DNA of 64,000 nucleotides. It comes from Strigamia acuminata (Eukaryota > Arthropoda > Chilopoda > Geophilomorpha > Linotaeniidae). The stretch spans positions 7,899,605 to 7,963,604 of the forward strand of contig OX442321.1 of assembly GCA_949358305.1 (NCBI GenBank). Direction: 5' to 3'. The position numbers and the translations under genes were made by a program. Shown piece after piece: positions 1 to 22,799 of the stretch. Every line of letters starts with the position of its first letter. The first letter of the stretch is position 1. The notes beneath the pieces are model-generated. The model saw only the letters and a program-made list of their open reading frames with translations. It was not told the origin of the DNA and did not search any database.

Positions 1-12
1 TTATTCAGTAGG

Positions 13-1567
13 TTAGCTTAGTTTATAAGGTGAATTACTTTGAGATTCTTCGTTCAATAAGGGTGCTGATGATAGTTGTAAGGATGGATGTGGCGTGTGC
101 CTGGGAGATCTCATAATCGCGTTTTGGAACGCCATGGCTTTTTCCATCGAGTGTTTTTGAAGGACTTTGATCATCGCTTCTTTCTCTGCTAATTTCGACT
201 CCAGATCTTTAATTCTAGCGAATAAAAAAATCGTTTTTTTTTAGAAGTTTATTTTAATTTTGGGTATGGGGACTTCAAACCTCGCTTCTAAATCTGCGCA
301 TCGTTTATTAACAGTGTGTAAATCCTCCATTTGTTTGAGTTTTTCCGTCCGCGCTTGTGCGATTACGCGCTCGTTCTGCTGAGATGTTTTCTCCAAAGCT
401 GCGATTTTCGCATCTCTTTAAAACAAAACAAAAATAATTATAAAATAATTTTCTTTTAATTATTTTAAAATGAAATTACTTTGGCATTGCAGCTGCATCG
501 ATGACAATTTGTCTCATCGTACTTTCCTCCAAATATCTTTGCTCCCACTTGCCAATTTCCGACTGCGCATTCATCAACCGCTCTTCGTTTTCCCTCAACT
601 GTTTCTTCAATTCCGTCGTATCGTTGACGCTATCCGCTTTCGAGTTCCCTCCACGCGATCTCAACTCGAGTATCTCCTTCTCCAACTGATTCCTCAACCT
701 CTTCTCCATCTTCTCCCTTTTATCACTCGCCACTTCCAACGCTTGAAGCGCCTTCTGCAGCTGCCCAACGCGCTCAACGTAAGCTTGTTTCTTACGATTC
801 TAAAGAAATAAATTTAAAAAAAATCAATTTATTCGGAAATTTAACTCTTTTAACCCTCCAAACTCACCTCCTCCTCTATCTTGACAACATTTGCTTGAGT
901 ATTTGTCAAAGCGGTGTCCAAAATATCAATGTGTGTCCTTTGTTCTTGCAAAGTGGCCCGCTGCGCCGATAATTCGATCTCCTGACGTTCTTTGGCCGCA
1001 ACCAATTCCTTATCTAAAACACATTCGTAGCTATTACCACAACTCGTTATCTCCCGCAAGTTATTTTCGTCTTACTGTGCGTTAATAGCTGCGCAATAAG
1101 AACGTCTCGTCTATTCAGTTCCCTTCTGTACTCCAAGTCGTCAAAAGCTTCCGGTTGTCTTTCGCCCAAATGTGACGCGGCAATATTCAATTGCGCTACA
1201 TAAAAAATATAAAATATTTTAGTCGCAAAAAGTCAAGAAAACGCGAATTTCGTACCCATGAGGTCGCGATTCGAGTCGTGCAGCCTTTTAATCTCCATTT
1301 CGTGTTTGATTCGAATGGCCCTCGCCAACTGTTCCCTTTTCTCCGAAGATTTCACCAAATCCTCGTACGACTGATGAACATTTTGAATCTCCATCTCCAA
1401 CTTGGGCAACTTGGATATCTTACTATGATAACTATCCAGCTGCGCCTTGAGATACAAATTCTCCTTTGTAAACATGACTATCATCTCGGGCCCACTCGCC
1501 ATATACATCTCGTTCCCGGCTTCCGAAGCCGCTCGCCCCCTCGTCCTCCGCCTAAAAAATAAAACAA

Positions 1568-1598
<31 letters not shown>

Positions 1599-2248
1599 CA
1601 AAATAAAACTCCATCAAATAACCTTTGCGGCAACGAATGAATCTCGTCCCACTGTCCCACCCTCGTCAAATCGGGCTGCGAGCGCGAAATCGTCATTTTT
1701 CCTTTGGCACATTTCTCCATGGGCGAAGCGCATCTTCTGGACGAAGGGCCCTCCAAATTCCTCCATTTGGGGTAGACGGGCGCCGCCGGGGGTAGATGAG
1801 TCGGGTTGTACATGTGTTTGGCGTCCATGTCCCCCTGCGAATACTGATTGGAGGTTTCCGTCTCGTTGGTCGATTCGATGTTGGCCTGGTAGATGAGATT
1901 GGCGACGGGCGACCTGTCGTACGGGTGCCGCACGTGCATGTTGTTCCGCTGCATGATTTCGCTCTCGCTGATGTGCAGCGGGTTCGAGTCTTGAGATTTG
2001 TGTATGATGAGGGTATTGAACGGCGACGAATTCAAATCCCCCAATTTATCAGATAATGTCTCTTCGCCTTGTGGATCCTGTCGTTTCGAATTTCGAAGTA
2101 CATATTTCTCCTCGACGGTTAGGTTTTCCGAACTGGTCGAGGCGGACACGTCGGTTTCGCTGCCGGAGAAGCTTTGGTTGTACGGGGGTTGGTGAAGCAC
2201 CGCTGCTTGGCTCGTTGTGAATGACAATTTCTGATGCGATGATTTCAT
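13..2248 (-). CDS. Amot: Angiomotin family protein (AMOT/AMOTL ortholog)
   Basis: Junction- and actin-associated scaffold that in animals binds Hippo-pathway components. Seven coding exons join in frame: 2248-1623, 1551-1256, 1195-1076, 1013-868, 799-480, 415-281, 214-13 (about 614 aa). Exon 1 encodes a disordered N-terminus with KRQDPQGEE, resembling the conserved ARQEPQGQE of vertebrate AMOT. Exon 2 starts the AMOT coiled coil (YEDLVKSSEKREQL, then IKRLHDSNRDL); exons 4-5 hold NTQANVVKIEEEV and KWEQRYLEESTMR; the last exon holds EKEAMIKVLQ. I saw no L/PPxY motif, and where vertebrates have HVRSLS this protein reads HVRHPY. The C-terminus ends YKLS rather than a PDZ ligand. The ATG at 2248 is the first in frame in this exon, but the frame stays open upstream to an acceptor near 2291, so a further N-terminal coding exon is possible. 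Family call is confident; exact start is not. Confidence 0.88.
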
Positions 2249-2291
2249 ATTTCGTCTGTCGCGCGCGGTTCTCAGCAGAAAGCCATTTGCC

Positions 2292-3099
2292 TGCGAAGAA
2301 AAGGTCTATTAATAACAACCGGAAGTGAGAATAAATTCAAAAACGCTCTCGTCCTGAGTGGACACTTAAAAAGTGAAGGGTCCGGCAACATGTGCTGGAA
2401 ATTAACCGTTTTAAGGCGTTTTAAATGGGGAATTCGCTCGAAACCACCAGCTGCTGGCTGGTCCGCGCCAGATGTTCTCGACTCTCGACCACCTTTTGCT
2501 CTTTATATTCTGCCACCAGGTTATTTTTAGTACAAAACCACACACTCCATCATAGACCGACCGATTGTTAAATATACTTATAGACAAACTTGTTTGCTGT
2601 ATTAATTCAACGAAAAAATTCCTTTTGGTTTCTGTGTGTTGCCAAAGCGGCTTTTTTTTCTTTTATTTACATTTTTTCACAAATATATATTTTTATATAT
2701 ATATATATATATGTTTGTATATTCATTTGGTGGATTATAAAAAGAATAGTTTGGAACTTTGGATCAACAAAAGTGCGATTGAGTGGACGTGTTTCAAAAA
2801 TAACTGTTGATAGGAATGGCAGCCATCTTCGATCGTGCGCTCCGCCATTTTGAGTTGTTACAATTAAAGCGCTGCCTTAATGATGATGATATAATGCGAT
2901 CAGGACGGATTAAAACGTTAAGTGATTTTAACGTGTTTTCGGTCGACGCTAGCACCGATCGGTGCGACTAATCGGCCGATTAGCGCATTTTTTAATTCGA
3001 AATTCGAACAAAACTAAATGTTGATCAATAAATCACAAACTTTTATCAACAAAAAAAATTTTTTTTTTTAAAAAGTTGATCGCGATCGTACCTCGATTA
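2292..3099 (-). other. Angiomotin first intron, with paired palindromes and a candidate 5'-leader donor
   Basis: No gene is seen on either strand. An acceptor near 2291 and a candidate donor near 3093 on the minus strand suggest a leader exon of angiomotin just above 3093 and an intron of about 800 bp. The intron contains an AT dinucleotide run near 2690-2710 and two adjacent perfect palindromes: 14 bp at 2952-2965 and 16 bp at 2968-2983. Confidence 0.4.
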
Positions 3100-3299
3100 T
3101 CAAGATGTGAAAAAACGCGATGGGAAGTCGATTTACGGGCGAGATAATCCTCCAAATGCTGGAAAAACGGCGGGGAAAAGCAACGGAAAAGTGCGAGACA
3201 AACTTCCTAAAACAAGACAACTTAAAAATGCGAGGAATGTAACACGACGAGTCAATCTGCAATGAATTATGGGTACTCGCATCTTTCTGCTTCAAGATT

Positions 3300-3486
3300 C
3301 TACCAACAGGTGGCCAGTACCAAAACCGGTCGCGATCGAGCCATCTATCTATTAGAGCTGGGGTTTTATCGACGCGTAAAGTTTAGGAACGGGCTGATTT
3401 CCTGATTTCTATAAGTAGGTTGTTGTTGTTTTGGTTCGTAATGACAGCTGCTTAATCGGTGTTTAAATCGGTCAGGTGTGAGTGAG
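3300..3486. promoter_or_regulatory. Likely bidirectional promoter between angiomotin and GCC185
   Basis: About 190 bp lie between the inferred 5' leader of angiomotin on the minus strand and the GCC185 start codon on the plus strand. No coding signal is seen. The head-to-head layout makes a shared promoter the simplest reading; the transcription starts are inferred, not seen. Confidence 0.4.
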
Positions 3487-6400
3487 ATGTCTTTAAACGA
3501 TAAGACGTTGGCGAGCCCGAACGAGAGTCCGCGGGAAGAGGGAAAAACAGCTGCTAGTTTCGTATGGCGAATTATTTGTTTTAATAATAATGGGTGTTAT
3601 GTAATTAATTTGTTTTGTTTATCGTAGCTGGAGAATGCGTCGAGAGATGATTTGGTTAAGCAAATCAAGAAGTACGTCGTGTTGTTGCAGAAAACGAAAA
3701 AGAAATGCGATGGTAAATCGAGTTTTTTTAATTTATTTAATTTTTAATTGAAAATTTTGTGATTTTAATTTTTGATTTTGTAGAAATGAAGGAAAAGAAT
3801 ACAAATTTGGAGCAGGAAGTGATAAAACTTCAAGTGAGTTACGTAAAGTTGTCAAATTGAGTGATTTTTATGCGTTTGTTTAATTGAATTGAAGGAAAAT
3901 TCCGAGCACGATGAAGTTGACGTTCTTAGAAAATATAATGTAAATTTTTCTTTATTTTTTTTTTCTTTGTATATTTATATTTTTTATTTTTTAAAGCGAG
4001 CCGAAGAAGAAATTGAATGTATGAAAATGAAGGAAGACACTCTGAAAACGACCGTACATTCCTTACAGAACGAAATTTCAACTTTAACGAATGAAAATAT
4101 GAATTTAAACAGCAACAAAACCGAGTTAGAAACGTTAAGAAACGAGAAGTTGAAAATCCTCAACGATAATGGCGTTTTAATGAGCGAAATTGATAAATTG
4201 AATTTCGATTTGATGGCAAAAAACGAGGAAAATAATTCCACGAAATCACAACTTGAAAACTTGAAGAAAACATTCGATAGTGACATTGAAGCGAAAATTG
4301 AAACAATCAACGTTTTAATTTCCGACAAAACACGCCTGGAAGCCGAATTGAACAAACTTACGGAAGAAAAAAATGTATTAAAGGATTCTTTAGAAGATAT
4401 ATCGGAAAACCAGACCAAATACGAAGATTTAGAAGAAGTTCTGCTGCAATTGGAGCAAATTCAGAACGATAACGTGCTGCTAAGAGGCGAGTTGGAGAAC
4501 GCGAGTGTCGAACGTGATCGACTACTGTTCCAAGAGAAGCGCGAAGAATCTTGTTCGGTTTTGGACCAGATCCAGAAGCTCGAGAGCGAGTTGGACGATT
4601 ATAAAAACAAGCTGGAAGGCGCGGAATTCGAAGTGGACGAACTAAAAGCCAAATTGGAGGAATTTAACGAGTCCGAAGACGACAAATCGGAGTCGGAAAA
4701 TGTGAAAGAGTGGGAAAAAATGTTGAAGGAGTTTCTGCACGAGTTTCTGGATTCCGACAAGCGCGACGACGGATTCGAAGACCAGTTAATTTCGGTCCGG
4801 AATAAGTTTGGCGATTTGCAGAACGAAGTTGAGAAATTGTCGTTTCAACTCGAAGACAAAAATGTCGAGATTTTGGAGCTGAGGGAGAAATATTCGACCG
4901 CTGATGCGTTTAAAGACGAGAATGACAAGTTGAAGAGTGATTTAGACGCGCTGAATAACGAATACAATAAACTGAAAGACGAGGAATTGTTTCTCTGCAA
5001 AATGGAAGCGAATAAGTCGAAGATTCACTTGGAACTGGCGAAAAAATTGCGCGATGAAATTGAGATTAAATGTCAGCAACTGGTGGAGGAAAATTCAAAG
5101 TTGCAAAGGGAATTAGAAAATAAAGAGAGCACTTTTGGGATTGTAAAATCGGAGTTGGAAATAAAATGCGAAATAGTTTCCCAGCAGGAGCGCCGTGTAC
5201 TAGAAATGAGAGATGAAGTAAATGCGAATTGAAAATCATTTGTTTTTGTTTGTTTGTTTATTTGGTTTATTTTGTTTTGTTATTAAAAATTGATTACTGT
5301 TACAGATTGAGGTGTCGGAGTCGAAATTAAGGGATGTTATAGATGAGAATGCGAATTTAAAGAATGAATTGGGAAATAAAATGGAGGCTTTTGAGTCGGA
5401 AAAAAATCAACTGGAAAAAGAAATTGAGTTTCTCAAGACGAATTTCCAACGCAATTGCGAAATGATCTCGAACCAAGACGAAGTTTTCGATACGGGGATG
5501 GAGGATGCGAAAAACGAAGTAAATAAACGATTTATAATACGATCGTAGTCGTTTTTGTCGCGATTTTTATTTTTTTTTTATAAAATTCGATTTTTTTTCA
5601 GCTTTTATGTCTGAGGACCAAATTAGATGATTTATTAGACGAAAATACGAAACTAACGGCCGAATTGGATAATAAAGAGAGAATTTTTGAAGCCGAGGTG
5701 TTGGATTTTGAAAAAAAAATTGAATCTGCGAATGAGGATTTGAAAATCAAAGAAGAACTGAAACAAGAAGTAAAAAGAATGTTTTTGTTTTATTTTTTAA
5801 ATTATTTTGAATACAATATTAATTTTCTATTCCAGATTTTAGATCTGCAGACCAAATTAAGAGACCTGGAAGACGAAAACGAATGTTTATTACAAAGGCC
5901 GAGTTTAGACGAATTTAATAAAATGGAACAATCCTACAAAGTGGGATTTTTAAAAAAAATAAAATAAAATTTAAGAGTAATTTACAAACAAATCTTTGAT
6001 AAATAGGAAACGATAGACGAAGAAAAACAATTAGCTTTAAATTACAAGACCGAATCGGACAAAACACTAATGGATTTAGCCGTGGCCAGATCGCAACTAG
6101 TCGACCTAAAAGCCGGTTTGGATTTAAGCAAAAGTGATACAAATGCAACCAAAGTACGCGAAAATTATGATTAAATTAAATCAATTATTTTACACAATAT
6201 TTTTATTTCTATTTTACAGGTAATCATAAATGAATTAAACGCCAAAGTTTCCGTGTTGACGTACAAAAAGGAGAAAGTGAAGACGAAAAACGACGAATTA
6301 ACGTCGGAAATAAGGAGACTCACCGAATCGGTCAATTTAATTTCCAAGCAATTGGAGCTGGAGAAGGAATCGCACGTGAAAATCGCGTCGCAGTTTGAAT

Positions 6401-8423
6401 TAGCGCAATTAGTACGTTCACACTTCCAAAATGTAAATTTTATATTTATTTAAATCCGTTTTTTTTTTACAGCGAATGAAGCAGCAGAAATTAGAAAATC
6501 TCGAATTCGCCGATTACGAACGATTGGTCGGCGATTTGAATCAACGAATCAAGAATTCAAACGAAGAGGTGGACAATTTGAAAAGGGAAATGAAGCAGAG
6601 AGACGAAACATTGGACGGTCTCAAAGTGCAATTGAACCAAGTTGAAAAGCAGAGAAAACAAAACGAAGATCGGTGCGCCAAGATGAAACTATTACTGGTG
6701 AAGTCGAAAAAAGAGCTGGCCGAGTTAACCAAATCGAACTGCGAGCGAAACGAGGTCGAAATACAAATGAAAAGCGAAGTGGAAACGTGCAAAAACAGAA
6801 TGGAGTCGATGCAGGTCGAATTATCACAAGTTACGGGCACGAACGTCAAGCTGCAGGAGACCATGGCGGCCATGACTGAATCGCGGCAGCGAACTGTCGA
6901 AGCGCTCGAAAGCCGAATCGGTTCGTTGCAACAAGATTTAGACATTTCACGCGACGAATACAAAGAGTGCAAAGCCGATTTCGATAGTTATAAAGTGCGT
7001 TTTGCTTTTGGATTGTGGTTTAATTTGTTTTTTGATAAATTTTCGATTCATTAATTTAGGTCCGTGTCCACAGCGTTTTGAAGCAACAGAAAGAGAAATC
7101 GTCCGCAGTTACGCAACAGGAAATTGACGTTTGCGAGAAGGAATATTTGGAGAAAGCTTTGGGACAGTTGAGGCTGAAACTGGAGGAAGTTAACGAGCAA
7201 GTGACTGCTTTGAAAACGGAAAAAGGAACTTTACAAGACGAATACGCGAGGTTGGTGAACCGACATGAAAAGGCTGTTGCGGAATTGCTGGCAAATGAAA
7301 AGGAATTAAACGAAAAGTAAACATTTAAAAAAAAAATTTTAATTTTATTTTTTATTTTTAAATATTTTTGGTTATTTTAGGTTGGATAATATGTACGCGG
7401 AAGAAACGGCGGCGAAGCGCAAACACGGTGAAGCGTTACAGCAATTACGTTTTCAAAACGACGTGATTGTCGAAACGTACAAAGAACAGATTAGAACTTT
7501 GCGAGAAGAAAAGGATCGGATGGTGTCCGATTTGCAAGTGAAGTTGGTTTCGGCCGAGTTCGAAGTGAGCAGGAGTCACCAGAAGGTGATAAATCGCGAT
7601 GAGCACGATGTTTTTGACATTGCGTCTATGGAAAGACAGGAGGGCGAAGGATCGGAGAATACGGAGCGCGGTGCGCACACACCGATTCAATACAATTACG
7701 ATCATTTATCGACCGAGTTTTCACTGGATCAGCTTTTAAATGCAAAAACCTCCGGTGAGAAAATAATAATTTTTAAAAATAATAAATTTTTAAATTTAAA
7801 TTGAACAGTCGGCACAGGTGCATCTCACGAGGAATTCGAGAGTGTGGAGCAGCGACTTTTAAGTTCCTCGAAGAAAATTGACCATTTAACTGAAGTTTGT
7901 TCATTAAAATTGTAAAATATTTTAAAAAAATCCATTTTTAAAAAAAAAAAATTTTTTTTGTAATTTTAGTTGTTAAATGACAGCGAGGCGACAAATTTGC
8001 GGCTTTCGGAACAAACTAAGGTCTTGAAAGAGGAAATCAGAAGGTTAGAAAGGAACCAAGAACGTGACAAACACGCAGCCAACATGGAATATTTGAAAAA
8101 TATCGTTTTAAAAGTAAATTTCCTTGAATAATTTTTTTAAAAAAAAATTAATTTTTTTAAATAAATTACTTTAATTTATAGTTTTTGACGTTAAATGGCG
8201 GCGATGAACGTGAAAGATTGGTTCCCGTGCTTACGATGATGTTAAAATTAAGTCCGGAAGAGAGAAACGGACTGAGCATCATAGCAAAAGGAGGTTTGTC
8301 TGCCAGTCAATTCCAACGTTAATCGAATCACTTAATCTCTATTTCACAGCAGATAATGCAGAACCCGATGGAGAAAATGCAGGATGGTCGAATTATTTAC
8401 CAAGGTGGTCCGGATTAGTATAA
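3487..8423 (+). CDS. Gcc2: GRIP and coiled-coil protein GCC185 (GCC2 ortholog)
   Basis: Long coiled-coil golgin that tethers endosome-derived vesicles at the trans-Golgi and is recruited by small GTPases through a C-terminal GRIP domain. Seventeen exons give about 1289 aa: 3487-3561, 3628-3712, 3784-3833, 3895-3939, 3997-5217, 5306-5518, 5602-5769, 5836-5940, 6007-6153, 6220-6411, 6473-6994, 7060-7316, 7381-7754, 7809-7894, 7970-8113, 8182-8293, 8350-8423. The N-terminus (LENASRDDLVKQIKK) resembles the GCC185 start. Residues of about 60-1210 are almost continuous heptad-like coiled coil. The GRIP domain starts with MEYLKNIVLKF near residue 1219, continues through LSPEERNGL, and the protein ends in a GW...W-SGL tail like the vertebrate protein. 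The start is the first ATG of the exon with a good donor after it. The last acceptor is a tandem CAGCAG; only the upstream AG was used here. Confidence 0.92.
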
Positions 8424-8523
8424 TAACTTGTAAAAAAAACGTTTAATTCGATTCATTCCGTATTTGATTAAATGTGGTGCAAAATTTGCACTCGTTGAGT
8501 ATAAATCATGCTTAAGTTATTGT

Positions 8524-8529
8524 AATAAA
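8524..8529 (+). terminator. Poly(A) signal AATAAA of GCC185
   Basis: AATAAA lies about 100 bp after the GCC185 stop and about 40 bp before the stop codon of the convergent HOP2 gene, so the two 3' UTRs probably abut or overlap. Confidence 0.6.
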
Positions 8530-8565
8530 TAGTTGAAAACAAATGAAAAAAATTATTTCGGACCG

Positions 8566-9250
8566 TCATTCTTCGTCCAATTCCACGCCAATTTCTTCAC
8601 ACAGCGCCTTCTTATTCGCTGGGTATGACTCCAATATACCGTTGAGAATTTCATTTCCAATCATCTTCCTCTTTTTCCACGCCGTTGAATATTTCTTGTG
8701 ATCTTCGGTGATTTTATCTTTTTCTTTAGGGGAAATTACGTTGTCGTTGCTTCGTAGTTGGTCTAGTTTTTTAACCATTGCCTCGTTTTCCGCGCAATAT
8801 TTTTCAAGCTGATTCTCGATTTCCGGCGTGCTCAATTCAGAGCTTAACGACGAATGTTTGGCGTCGAGGAGTTTGAGTTTGTCTTGACTAGCTGTAAAAA
8901 AAATTGCGAGATTTTAATTATTTTTTTGTATGTTTTAATTTGTTGAGTTGTGTTAATTTACTTTTTAACAGTTGTGTTAATTCGGATATTTTTAAATCCA
9001 TCGATTTCAACTCGTGGTCGTTAGCAGTTGGGAAGATTTTTTGATCTACCGCGTACACTTTTTGCTTGCCGTACGTTTTTTCTCGCACTTTGCCATCGGT
9101 GACCAATTGGTCCAGTGATCGCTGAACGGCGGTTTTGCCAAAACTATTATGCAGATTACTGACAATGTCAACTACACTGTAAGGTCTGTTTTGTTTCGTC
9201 AGGTAATCCAAAATACTTTCTGTAACACCCGCATCCTTAGTTTTGCTCAT
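8566..9250 (-). CDS. Hop2: Homologous-pairing protein 2 (HOP2 / PSMC3IP ortholog)
   Basis: HOP2 forms a complex with MND1 that stimulates RAD51/DMC1 strand exchange in meiosis. Two exons, 9250-8962 and 8891-8566, join in frame to give about 204 aa (human 217). Residues 1-75 form the winged-helix domain: ILDYLTKQNRPYS, then TDGKVREKTYGKQKVYAVDQ, close to human QNRPYS and GKIKEKMYGKQKIY. A coiled coil follows (about 80-150), then the C-terminal YSTAWKKRKMIGNEILNGIL segment, matching human CKEWRKRKRMATELSDAIL. The protein ends at ELDEE shortly after the EIGVE stretch, a little shorter than human. The start is the first ATG, at the usual N-terminus (MSKTKDAG against MSKGRAEA). It is convergent with GCC185, 142 bp between stop codons. 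MND1 is not in this window. Confidence 0.93.
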
Positions 9251-9342
9251 TTTGGAATTGAATTACGCGAACTCTCAACCGCTTAATTTTGCCGCCATAT
9301 TCAACGAGTGCGGAACTACAATTCGGAAATTAAATAAAACAC

Positions 9343-9652
9343 CGGACTGTCTGTAATATTTTATATACAATAAATTAGATTCAGGATTAATATAAATAAT
9401 ATTTAAAAATTATTTTTATTTTATATATAAACATATTTAAGCAAAATTTGTTTTTAAATTCCCTTCTTTGTTAACCGAAAACGAAAACTAACATCTCTTT
9501 CGCATAAACTCTAATAAATATTAAACAAAATATATTTTACAAAATTTAAAATTTCTAACAAACATTTTAAAATTTGACTCTACTCGATTTTCTACCTTTT
9601 AAACCAACATTCAAAGTTCACGATTTTCGTCAGTGCGGTCTAGCTCTCCCCA
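9343..9652. repeat. Dispersed duplication, copy 1 (partner 32760-33052)
   Basis: About 300 bp starting at ACTGTCTGTAATATT is closely similar, in the same orientation, to 32760-33052. Shared landmarks include GTTAACCGAAAACGAAAACT, TTTAAACCAACATTCAAAG and GTGCGGTCTAGCTCTCCC. The copies differ by small indels, including a repeated GTGCGGTCTAGA in copy 2. No coding potential is seen. Confidence 0.8.
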
Positions 9653-9865
9653 CCTGTTCGATGACCCACCTGAGAACTTCGTTATGACGAACTAACTTGA
9701 AACACTCGAAACCGACTCGTCTTAGGATTGTGTTCCATCATGTTTCTCGGATTTGTGCACATTTACACATGATTCCAACCGAAATCAGCGATGGGAAAGT
9801 GATGCTAATTTAACAACAGGTATGCGAAATTTCACTCTACCCTGCTCCAACCGATTCAAACTTTT

Positions 9866-9999
9866 TTATTTATCATAAACATTATCAAACTGATTTGCCG
9901 ACGTGCTAAAAGTAGCCATCGCCCCCTGAACCGCGGTGTTGAACGTCCCCAACAAAAACACATCTTTGACACGTGGAAGCGATGGAATGGGTCCATAAT
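9866..9999 (-). other. Possible orphan terminal exon, unrecognised
   Basis: A 44-codon open stretch on the minus strand ends in a stop at 9866 and is preceded by a good acceptor (polypyrimidine then CAG at 10000). The peptide (with GPIPSLPRVKDVFLLG) has protein-like composition, but I do not recognise it. No upstream exon is evident between 10050 and 10860. ORFs of this size are common by chance in AT-rich DNA, so this may be spurious. Confidence 0.2.
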
Positions 10000-10871
10000 C
10001 TGATATTTTTTTTTTATAAAAAAGTTTTCTTAAATTTTTAATACACAAAAAAAATTCAAATTTACATAAGCTGCAACCATTAATGGTTTATTTCTATCAA
10101 GTTTCAATTATGTCCGGGTGTTAACAAAGTTTATCAGGTCAGCAAAGGTTATTGAAGCAGAAAAAGTTAATGTGTTCCGGAAAAAAATGATGAAAACTAA
10201 CAAAAAAAGTGAAAGTTTTTAAAAGTCCCATAAATAAAATAAATTAACGAAGCTGAAAAAGTTGAAAAATTCGTGTTTTCTGCATTTTTATTTTTATTTC
10301 ACCACACGAAATTCCGGTTTTCTTATTTTTCTTTTAACATTCTTCTCGAATTGCCTATTTCATAATAAATTTCATAATAATTTACTGCCATTATGCTGTT
10401 TTTTTTTCTTTTAACTATTATCGTCCTTGATTATTGCTAAGATAATATCTCGGTAACCATGACAACATTACGCCATTTTAAAACTTCTCTCGCTACACAA
10501 TCGGTTTTTGTTACTTTCCATAGTGATTTACTGCATTTACACCGGTCTAAATATTGTTGAAAGCACTTTCTTTCTTAATCACAAGCTCAAGCTCGAAACC
10601 TCAAACCCAAATTGCACGCTATTTGATTGTGGTAATGACTTTGAAGCTGCTTGGGTAACCAGCTATAAAATAAGTAAACCTAGAAAGTGTGCCTTGATCT
10701 TGTCATTGCAATCTGAGTCACTAAGAAAAAAAGCCACAAAACAAATGATATTAAAGAAAATTATTTTTAAATTCATTTATAATTATTCCATTGTATTTTT
10801 ATTTTTTATTTTTTTTTTAATTTCAGTTTTTGTTTTAATGATAATATAAGAAGTATAAATTCGCCAGCAAA
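10000..10871. other. Intergenic region and 5' leader of myosin VIIa
   Basis: AT-rich sequence without a supported gene. The part just before 10872 should hold the myosin VIIa transcription start and leader. The 113-codon plus-strand frame at 10508-10849 has no recognisable domain and ends in low-complexity AT sequence, so I did not call it. Confidence 0.4.
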
Positions 10872-21871
<11,000 letters not shown>

Positions 21872-22113
21872 TATTTAATTAAGAATATGGAGGCCACATG
21901 CCACAATTTTAATTATTATTATTATTTTTTTTTTTTTTACTAATGAAATAATTTTTATGGGCCACTTTTGCAATTTTCTATTTTCTGAATTGCATTTATT
22001 ATTTTATAGAATTACATTTTTTTTTTTATTATGTTTAATTTTGGATGATTTTTGTTTTTAAATGTTTTTGATCGATTTGATTTTGTTTACTACTGAAATC
22101 AGAGTAGTGGCAG

Positions 22114-22150
22114 AATAAATTGTTGAGTAAATTTTTACAAGAATAATAAA
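22114..22150 (+). terminator. Poly(A) signals of myosin VIIa
   Basis: AATAAA occurs at 22114-22119 and again at 22145-22150, about 245-280 bp after the stop codon. Confidence 0.55.
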
Positions 22151-22799
22151 TATCTGCGCTATATTTTAATTACCGTTTAGCAAATTTGTTAGTTGTGCAA
22201 TGTTCGCTGAGCAAGTTCTCACTTTTCCCGATTGAAATTCAGTCAATCTCTTTTGCGGCACACATTTTGTTATTTTGTTTTAGCAAACTTGGAAGGTAAA
22301 ACAATCGTGAGACTTGAAATGGACAAACTGGCGATTGTAGACAAAGGACTCGAGTTTGTACGACGTTGGAGCTTCTAGTCATCAAGTAAATAGCAATGCT
22401 TTATTCTGAGAGGATAGGGGAACTGCCATTAGATATTAAGCAACAAATGAGATGGTCTAGAGTCACATGGAAAGTGTGTTGTCGTGACATGACGTGGTGT
22501 CGGGTGATGAATCTCAATCGGTCGGGTTATCAGAGGACTGGGAGTGTTATAGTTAATTCCAAAAATTCCAACTGAAAACGACAGACCGCTTATAGTAATT
22601 TGAAATCATTTAATATAAATAATAACAATTTGTGTTTTTTTTTAAAAAAGAAAAGAAATGTTGTATTCGAAAACGATGGAAATTGGTGATTTCAAATTGC
22701 GGCGAATTAACAACGGAAAACAATTTCCAACGATGAAACCATCAACGTTTATCCGGATTATCCTGAAGATTCGGATACTGTATAAATTTTTGGATTGCA
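22151..22799. other. Intergenic gap, nothing recognised
   Basis: No gene, RNA or clear repeat seen. The duplicated dCMP deaminase unit begins at its right edge near 22800. Confidence 0.5.
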
